Source of the DNA: Elusimicrobiota bacterium
GTDB lineage: Bacteria > CG03 > SLGR01 > PWQF01
Assembly: GCA_003558145.1 (NCBI GenBank)
Contig: PWMP01000016.1
Location: forward strand, 1 to 11,689
Direction of reading: 5' to 3'
Length of the DNA stretch: 11,689 bases
In this document: positions 7,073-11,689 of the stretch, one piece after another
Layout of the letters: each line of letters starts with the position of its first letter
Position numbering within the stretch: the first letter of the stretch is position 1
Position numbers and translations under genes: made by a program
Notes under the pieces: model-generated
The model's input: the letters and a program-made list of their open reading frames with translations, nothing else
The model's database searches: none
Told to the model about the DNA's origin: nothing

Positions 7073-7471
7073 ATGAAAAAAATACTTATTGTTGAAGATG
7101 ACCCTTCGGCAAAACAGATTTACAGGGATTTTCTGGACAGGTTCAAAAACCTGGAGCTGTATGAAGAATCCGACGGAGAAGCCGGCTTTGAAACAGCAAA
7201 AAAAATACTGCCCGACCTTATAGTCCTTGACAACAGAATGCCTAACCTCTCGGGTGAACAGGCTGCAAAGAAACTAAAAGCCGAACCTTCTACCTCCTCG
7301 ATTCCTGTAGTGATGATAACCGCCATGGCGCTTGACAAAAGGCAAATTGACCTCATTAAGCTCGATGTGAACGAATTTATACAGCATCCCTTCAGCCCCT
7401 GGCTTTTTCAGAGTACCCTGGAAAAATATTTAGGCCCTCTAGCTGAGATTTCCCTGGATTCCGGCGAGTAA
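7073..7471 (+). CDS. single-domain response regulator (receiver domain only), atypical switch site
   Basis: This is a stand-alone REC (CheY-like) domain of 132 residues with no output domain, so it would act by protein contact or in a phosphorelay. Visible landmarks are the acidic pair Asp9-Asp10 (ILIVEDD), the phospho-acceptor Asp53 in IVLDNRMP, and the switch Thr83 in VVMITAMA. The nearly invariant Lys before Pro-Phe (the K in KPF, CheY Lys109) is His105 in EFIQHPF. Phosphorylation may still occur, but the usual conformational readout should be altered. A short tail, KYLGPLAEIS, follows the fold and recurs in the copy downstream. No histidine kinase is nearby. Its placement divergent from the arginine-lysine operon, sharing a possible operator, hints at co-regulation only. 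REC identity is secure; the role is unknown. Confidence 0.93.
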   Translation: MKKILIVEDDPSAKQIYRDFLDRFKNLELYEESDGEAGFETAKKILPDLIVLDNRMPNLSGEQAAKKLKAEPSTSSIPVVMITAMALDKRQIDLIKLDVNEFIQHPFSPWLFQSTLEKYLGPLAEISLDSGE

Positions 7472-7473
7472 GA

Positions 7474-7854
7474 AAAATACTTATTATCTAGGACGACAAC
7501 TCAACCCGTAAACTGTACCGCCATTTTTTAGAGAGATTCAGGGATATTCATATCTATGAAGTGGGTGACGGCCATACCGGCCTGGACCAGGCAGTAAAAA
7601 TTAATCCGGGTCTTATAATTCTTGACAACAGAATGCCGGGGATGCCCGGGGAATTACCGGCAAGAAAACTTAAATCAATGCCTAAAACTAAAAATATCCC
7701 AATAATAATGGCAACCGCAATGAAACTTACAGCCGAACAGAAAGAAATGATAAAAATGGACGTGCAGGAATTTATCCAGCAGCCGTTCAGCCAGCGGGGG
7801 CTTCAGTCTAAAATTGAAAAATACCTGGGCTCTCTAATAGAGATTAGCATATAG
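7474..7854 (+). pseudogene. decayed tandem copy of the response regulator (no start codon, in-frame TAG)
   Basis: Reading in the frame that ends with TAG at 7852-7854 gives a full REC domain that aligns without gaps to the gene just upstream, at roughly half identity: KILII, then TAG at 7489-7491, then DDNSTRKLYRHFLERF and onward through ILDNRMPG, EFIQQPF and KYLGSLIEIS. The TAG sits where the first copy has Glu8 and is one base change from GAG. The initiator position reads GTA, and no ATG, GTG or TTG precedes the TAG in frame. The first usable start (GTG 7561) would lose strand 1 and the acidic pair. Two lesions argue for a pseudogene, yet the rest of the frame is clean. The switch Lys is Gln here. 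Recent decay, readthrough or an assembly error remain possible. Confidence 0.75.
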
Positions 7855-7859
7855 ATATC

Positions 7860-7874
7860 TGACTTCATAAGTCA
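7860..7874. terminator. small hairpin between convergent genes
   Basis: TGACTT and AAGTCA form a 6-bp stem around a 3-base loop in the 17-bp gap between the receiver-domain copy and comEC; it includes the comEC TGA stop. There is no clear T-run on either strand, so it is at best a weak bidirectional terminator. Confidence 0.25.
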
Positions 7875-9995
7875 AAGCCTCAGGAAAAACCCCTTTTCGG
7901 AAGCGTTTATCCCTTCTTCCGGACAGTCTTCTCCGGAATAAATGATAAGAGAAGAAATTCTTTTCAGCTTGTCCCAGGCAGGCCTGTAAGGGTCCATAAC
8001 TATAACAGCATCAAATTGTTCATCCGGGATTTCACCTCCGGCATAAATAAAAATGCTTTTTCTTCCTCTTATTATGCCCTGCATGTAATTATCCCTTATA
8101 TCAAGGTATTTCCTGTAAGGTTCAGTAAATTCAAACTGCCAGCTATTGTAACTGACCGTTTTACCTGCTTTCGCCTTTCTAATTTTATCCACTCCTACTT
8201 CCGAAACAAAGTCATGCCACATAAGAGGGCTTCCCACTTTTCCCGGATAAAAAATTCTCCGGCTTTCCGACTCAATAGCCAGCCGGGAAACAGTCTCCAG
8301 GCCTGAAAATGGAGGATGCACTATATATATGTCATCTATCCCGGGATATCCTTTGCTGCGTATTAAATTCAGGGTATCAGATACATTCACGCGCCCTTTT
8401 CCTGCAAAAAGAACCGGCCGCCCTCTTCCCGCCTTTACAAGGAAAGAGGGAGAGTCCTCACCGCTGACTGCGGCAATATAGCTGAGGGGATAAAAATTAA
8501 CGAAGGCAATTGCAGAAATTGAAACTGCCGCTCCTATAAAAATAGTTGCTGCCCGTCTTTTCGCGTTCAGCATGCCGGCACCTGCAAGTATAATATAAAT
8601 CCCTATCAGTACAGCGGGCGGAGGAGAGGGTGATACTGCACCGGCAAAACCGCTGGATGATACAAAAGAAGCTAGTCCGATAATTCCTCCCGTGAATACT
8701 TCCGCAGCCCGCGCATAGACAACTGCCGCAGACGGAAAAACGGGACTTATAAACAAAAAAACAAAAATGCATGCCATTGACAGGGATGCCAGGGGTATAA
8801 CGGCTATATTAACAACAGGCGCCGCAAAAGGTACGTAATTAAAACTGTGCGCCAACACGGGAAGGATGAAAACAACCGCCGCGGTTGAAACGCCAAGCGC
8901 TTTCCCCATATACCTGCTAAATACCGGGCCCAGATATATAATTCCGAAAACGGCAAGAAACGATAGTTGAAAACCGCTTGTAAACAAAAGCCCGGGCTTT
9001 GAAAACAATATAAACAGCCCGGCCGCTGCCAGGCCGTTAAAAATGTTCCCCCTTCCTCCCAGTATATATCCGGCAGAGGCAAAACTCATCATTACCGCGG
9101 CGCGCAGGGCCGAAGGACGGGCCCCTGACACAAAAACAAAAATCCACATAAACGCCAATGAAATAATAAGCGCCTTGCGACGGGAAATACCCGGCGAAGA
9201 AAATAAATAATAAAAAATAAAAAGAACCAGTCCCGCGTGAAGACCGGAAACAGCCAGTATGTGAGTTATTCCGGCATTTCGGAAGTCCTGCAGTATTTCT
9301 CCCGGCATTCTTGAGGGATCTCCGAGAAACATAGAAAGAAGAACCTGCGAATAGGGAGGATCAAAATACTTTTCTATAAGGGCGGAGGTGCGCGATCTTA
9401 TCTTTCCTATAATGCTGCCGGGAAAACTTTCTTTAAGAATAACTATTTCGTCGGCGCGGGCTGTAGCAAAAATGCCTTCATGCGCAAGATAGGCCCCGTA
9501 ATCAAACTGCCCCGGATTGACAGGAAACAATGTCTCATAAAAACTGCCCCTTATTTTTACACGCGAGCCGGGAGCCGGATGCGTCCCGTCATAATAAACG
9601 GCTACCTTCCCGGAAGTTTCCCACGTTATTCCGTCCGAGCTGAATTTTTCCGCTTTTACCGTAATCCTTCGGAGAGAATATCCGCTCCGTCCGGTAAGGA
9701 CCCCGTCTGCAGGCACCAGGTATGTGATAGAGTCTTTGGAAATTTTTCTGCGGGATGAATGTCGGAACCCGAAAATAAAAAAAACTGTTAAGAAAACACA
9801 TACCGCCACCTGTAATGAACGCTTTGGGCTTCTTATAGAAAAAAATGCAAAAAGCGCGGAAAACAACGCTCCAAAAATCCAAAAAAAGGAGATTTCAATA
9901 TAAAGTGAAACAATTATTCCCGCGCAGGCCGCAATTAAGGGAAGTCCGAGAGGAACCGGCCTTCCTCTTATCTTACCGGGAAAAGCATTGTTCAT
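7872..9995 (-). CDS. comEC: ComEC/Rec2 DNA-uptake channel with a degenerate C-terminal MBL domain
   Basis: ComEC is the inner-membrane channel that takes up single-stranded DNA in natural transformation. In 707 residues I see N-terminal membrane helices (about 15-77), an OB-fold-like DUF4131 region (about 90-190, with VNPGQFDYGAYL at 159-170), and the competence domain, a multi-helix membrane block (about 235-500) carrying ITHILAVSGLHAGLV (243-257) and SGARPSALRAA (290-300). The last 200 residues follow the order of the usual MBL domain, but every metal motif is gone. HxDxDH is replaced by VHPPFSG (559-565), the GD strand by IYAGG (650-654) and HHGS by DPYRP (668-672). It should bind no metal and cut no DNA. 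The ATG overlaps the upstream small gene as ATGA, so the two are co-translated. The stand-alone MBL gene nearby may supply the lost activity. Confidence 0.9.
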   Translation of the reverse strand: MNNAFPGKIRGRPVPLGLPLIAACAGIIVSLYIEISFFWIFGALFSALFAFFSIRSPKRSLQVAVCVFLTVFFIFGFRHSSRRKISKDSITYLVPADGVLTGRSGYSLRRITVKAEKFSSDGITWETSGKVAVYYDGTHPAPGSRVKIRGSFYETLFPVNPGQFDYGAYLAHEGIFATARADEIVILKESFPGSIIGKIRSRTSALIEKYFDPPYSQVLLSMFLGDPSRMPGEILQDFRNAGITHILAVSGLHAGLVLFIFYYLFSSPGISRRKALIISLAFMWIFVFVSGARPSALRAAVMMSFASAGYILGGRGNIFNGLAAAGLFILFSKPGLLFTSGFQLSFLAVFGIIYLGPVFSRYMGKALGVSTAAVVFILPVLAHSFNYVPFAAPVVNIAVIPLASLSMACIFVFLFISPVFPSAAVVYARAAEVFTGGIIGLASFVSSSGFAGAVSPSPPPAVLIGIYIILAGAGMLNAKRRAATIFIGAAVSISAIAFVNFYPLSYIAAVSGEDSPSFLVKAGRGRPVLFAGKGRVNVSDTLNLIRSKGYPGIDDIYIVHPPFSGLETVSRLAIESESRRIFYPGKVGSPLMWHDFVSEVGVDKIRKAKAGKTVSYNSWQFEFTEPYRKYLDIRDNYMQGIIRGRKSIFIYAGGEIPDEQFDAVIVMDPYRPAWDKLKRISSLIIYSGEDCPEEGINASEKGFFLRL

Positions 9996-10333
9996 TTATT
10001 TATTCTCAGAATTTCAATTTCAGCTTCTTTCTCAGCCGGAGGGATAATATAAGTAACCGGCGGGGCTTTGCCTATTCCCAGGCGCGATAAAAAACCTTTT
10101 CTGTGTTCAGTATCTACGGAAACGGTATCGGCTTTGTCTTTGCCGGGACATTCCGGTAGAACAGTTTTAATTTTATATATTTTTTGTTCTGCACCTGCTG
10201 CCTGTTCGGTACTAAAAGGGAACTTTCCCTCAAGATAAAAAACTCTCAACTGCCCGGCTGCAGCAGTGAAGATTAAAAAAATACATATTTTTACAACCCC
10301 GCTTTTCCCTGCGGGAACAAACGCCTTATTCAT
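9992..10333 (-). CDS. small membrane-anchored protein of unknown function, coupled to comEC
   Basis: I do not recognise this 113-residue protein. It has one hydrophobic segment near the N-terminus (about 12-28, VVKICIFLIFTAAAG) preceded by lysines, so the remaining 85 residues are probably outside the cytoplasm, either anchored or after signal cleavage. The tail is charged, with a single Cys in ECPGKDK beyond the one in the hydrophobic segment and a proline-rich PPVTYIIPPAEKE near the end. Its TGA overlaps the comEC ATG as ATGA, so it is made in step with ComEC and may be an accessory or assembly factor. The ATG at 10333 has no ribosome binding site and lies directly after an inverted repeat and a terminator-like stem. 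The coding case rests mainly on the overlap with comEC and the hydrophobic pattern. Confidence 0.7.
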   Translation of the reverse strand: MNKAFVPAGKSGVVKICIFLIFTAAAGQLRVFYLEGKFPFSTEQAAGAEQKIYKIKTVLPECPGKDKADTVSVDTEHRKGFLSRLGIGKAPPVTYIIPPAEKEAEIEILRINK

Positions 10334-10350
10334 TTATCTAATTCAGATAA
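10334..10350. repeat. inverted repeat abutting the start codon of the comEC-coupled gene
   Basis: TTATCT and AGATAA form a perfect 6-bp inverted repeat with a 5-base loop, ending one base before the ATG at 10333 on the minus strand. It overlaps by two bases the stronger stem at 10349-10369. It could be an operator or an RNA stem that limits initiation. Confidence 0.45.
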
Positions 10351-10369
10351 AACCCTATAACAGGGTTTT
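10349..10369 (-). terminator. terminator-like hairpin between the two small membrane genes
   Basis: AAAACCCT and AGGGTTTT form a perfect 8-bp stem around a 5-base loop. On the minus strand TTTTAT follows; on the plus strand six T's follow. It has the same architecture as the dapF-dapA stem (AAAACC arm, 5-base loop, GGTTTT arm). It probably ends or attenuates the transcript from the MBL gene and the first small gene before the comEC unit. No clear new promoter is visible in the 59-base gap. Confidence 0.55.
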
Positions 10370-10392
10370 TTACGGCTGGCTATATTCCTGTA

Positions 10393-10692
10393 TCAGTCCC
10401 CGCGCAGGCCGCTGGCCCGGCCGGAGATTTTTGAATTTTTTGATTCACTGCGGGATAGCTGCAGCGAAGCAATTACTGAAATACCTGCCCCTACAACAAT
10501 CAGAACCACAATCTGCGAATAAAGGATCTGGTTCATTCCTTCAAGTATACTTTCGCGGCCTGGAAAGCCTGTTAAATGGTATCCCACAAAATTATAAATG
10601 TAATAATAGAAGTTCCCTCCTACAACCGCGCCTGCCGCCAAAACGGCAAAAAATACAGTTAAAGCATACTTTACATTAAAAAAACTTTTCAA
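10393..10692 (-). CDS. small two-helix membrane protein of unknown function
   Basis: This 99-residue protein has two strong hydrophobic segments, about 9-33 (YALTVFFAVLAAGAVVGGN) and 56-78 (ILYSQIVVLIVVGAGISVIAS), joined by a short loop with few charges and followed by a basic, Ser-rich tail. The layout resembles the membrane part of a HAMP-type signalling protein cut just after helix 2, but no HAMP or output domain follows, so this is only a likeness. The start is TTG at 10692, with a run of five G's (10701-10705) eight bases upstream; that binding site overlaps the TAG stop of the MBL gene, implying one transcript and coupled translation. A hairpin stands after its stop. No function can be assigned. 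Confidence 0.7.
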   Translation of the reverse strand: MKSFFNVKYALTVFFAVLAAGAVVGGNFYYYIYNFVGYHLTGFPGRESILEGMNQILYSQIVVLIVVGAGISVIASLQLSRSESKNSKISGRASGLRGD

Positions 10693-10704
10693 AATTCAAT
10701 CCCC

Positions 10705-11673
10705 CTATTTCTGAGTTCTTACACTGTAACTGCGGCCGTCTGTAACAATTTTCACGTGACCATCCATATCGGTCCTGTAAACAGCCGCGCCCATATCTTC
10801 GTACCTCCTTATAATCTCATAAGCCGGAAGAGAGTAACGGTTATTCCTGCCCGCAGAAAAAACCGCAACTTCAGGCCGGATATAACTTAAAAAAGGCCTT
10901 GAGGAAGATGAGTGTGACCCGTGGTGGGGAGCCATCATAACTGTCGTTTGCAAGTCGTCCCCGTACGCCATCAGGTCCAGTTCCGCAGCGATTTCCATAT
11001 CGCCCGCAAAAAGAAAGCTTATTTTTCCCGCCACGACACGGGTTACGATTGAGTTACAGTTTTCGTCACTGTAAAGCGTTCCCTGGTAACGCCGCAGAGG
11101 TCCGATAAACTGAGCTGTTATGTTCTCCCCGAAAGGAAGAGTTTCACCTGCGCGGGCAACCCGGAAATTCACCCCCGTTTCCCTTACAGCTCTCAGGTAC
11201 TCCTCTGTATAAGGCGACGGATAATCTGTACCGTTGTCGTATACGGTGCCTACTTTAAAATTTCTTAATATATAAGGCGCCCCTCCTATATGGTCGCCAT
11301 GTTTGTGCGTCAAGACAAGATAATCTATTTTATCAACGCCTTTTTCTTTCAGGTAGGGAATTATAGCCGTGGCCGCCCTTGTGCTTCCCTTAACAGGGAC
11401 AGCCGCGGCAAACTCTTCTGCTGCAGCATTAGGCCCCGTGTCAATCAGCATAACACGCCCCCGGCCTCCAAGCTCCCTGATTACAACAGCATCGCCCTGG
11501 CCTACATACAGAAATGTCACTTCAAGAACCGGTTCCCCTATGGCTGTCCTGCCGAAAAGCTCCCGGCGGACAGATGTAAACCTGTCACTGAATAAGAACA
11601 AAAGAAGAACAGATGCTGCACAAAGCAGCACAAGTGATGTAATTATTTTTGCCGGAACGGCATTTTTACTCAT
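10705..11673 (-). CDS. membrane-anchored ComEC-type metallo-beta-lactamase-fold hydrolase
   Basis: This 322-residue protein is a stand-alone version of the MBL domain usually found at the C-terminus of ComEC. One hydrophobic helix (about 9-28) should anchor it, with the catalytic domain outside the cytoplasmic membrane. Motifs in order: FLYVGQGDAVVI (54-65), LIDTGP (76-81), the metal-binding HKHGDH (His123, His125, Asp127, His128), FAGDM (222-226, Asp225) and APHHGSHSS (248-256, His251). The usual NxYGHP loop reads NNRYSLP (277-283), so the conserved late His is Leu282. It is likely a metal-dependent nuclease or phosphodiesterase. The next gene starts 12 bases on, and comEC, whose own MBL domain is dead, is third downstream. 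ATG 11673 is the first Met available, but the bases just upstream are adapter, so the true start and promoter are unknown and the N-terminus may be incomplete. Confidence 0.88.
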   Translation of the reverse strand: MSKNAVPAKIITSLVLLCAASVLLLFLFSDRFTSVRRELFGRTAIGEPVLEVTFLYVGQGDAVVIRELGGRGRVMLIDTGPNAAAEEFAAAVPVKGSTRAATAIIPYLKEKGVDKIDYLVLTHKHGDHIGGAPYILRNFKVGTVYDNGTDYPSPYTEEYLRAVRETGVNFRVARAGETLPFGENITAQFIGPLRRYQGTLYSDENCNSIVTRVVAGKISFLFAGDMEIAAELDLMAYGDDLQTTVMMAPHHGSHSSSSRPFLSYIRPEVAVFSAGRNNRYSLPAYEIIRRYEDMGAAVYRTDMDGHVKIVTDGRSYSVRTQK

Positions 11674-11677
11674 TTTG

Positions 11678-11689
11678 AGATCGGAAGAG
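11678..11689. other. probable Illumina adapter remnant at the contig end
   Basis: The last 12 bases, AGATCGGAAGAG, equal the start of the standard Illumina TruSeq adapter. They probably come from read-through that was not trimmed before assembly, and should not be taken as genomic. Confidence 0.85.

Noticed and set aside
7489..7491. TAG read as a sense codon by a variant genetic code
   Set aside because: argG and the MBL gene end in TAG at sensible places, and TAA and TGA are also used as stops, so the standard code fits.

Overview
This window is a stretch of bacterial chromosome of roughly mid-40s % GC, dense in genes and with AUA, AGA and AGG codons used freely. It holds three blocks. (1) About 7 kb on the minus strand is one amino-acid operon, read right to left: argB, argD, argG, argH, lysA, dapF, dapA. 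Junctions overlap or nearly touch, and dapA runs off the left edge. (2) In the middle, on the plus strand and divergent from argB, is a gene for a single-domain response regulator, followed by a decayed tandem copy. (3) On the right, again on the minus strand, is a DNA-uptake block: a membrane-anchored metallo-beta-lactamase-fold (MBL) protein, two small membrane proteins of unknown function, and the channel protein ComEC.

The order argB-D-G-H-lysA-dapF-dapA, the DAP route to lysine and the divergent motifs in several enzymes suggest a deep-branching, uncultivated Gram-negative-type lineage. Omnitrophota or Elusimicrobiota-like groups are possible, but this is a guess from layout and not a proven placement. 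The right end finishes in 12 bases identical to the start of the common Illumina adapter. The window is therefore probably the end of an assembled metagenomic contig, and nothing should be read from those last bases.

The operon joins the later steps of arginine synthesis (N-acetylglutamate kinase, acetylornithine aminotransferase, argininosuccinate synthase and lyase) to the DAP/lysine branch (dihydrodipicolinate synthase, DAP epimerase, DAP decarboxylase). argC, argJ, argF and dapB are not in the window. The argB/response-regulator gap carries two back-to-back sigma70-type promoters placed symmetrically about a perfect 10-bp palindrome. In both, the -10 box ends six bases before the ATG, so both transcripts are predicted to be leaderless.

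The most interesting system is the ComEC block. ComEC keeps the shape of its C-terminal MBL domain but has lost every metal-binding motif. The neighbouring stand-alone, membrane-anchored MBL protein has an intact HxHxDH motif. This looks like a division of labour in which the nuclease or hydrolase activity is supplied in trans. Other points of note are a likely ATT start for dapF, a Cys in place of a catalytic Thr in DapA, signature changes in ArgH, and receiver domains that lack the switch lysine.
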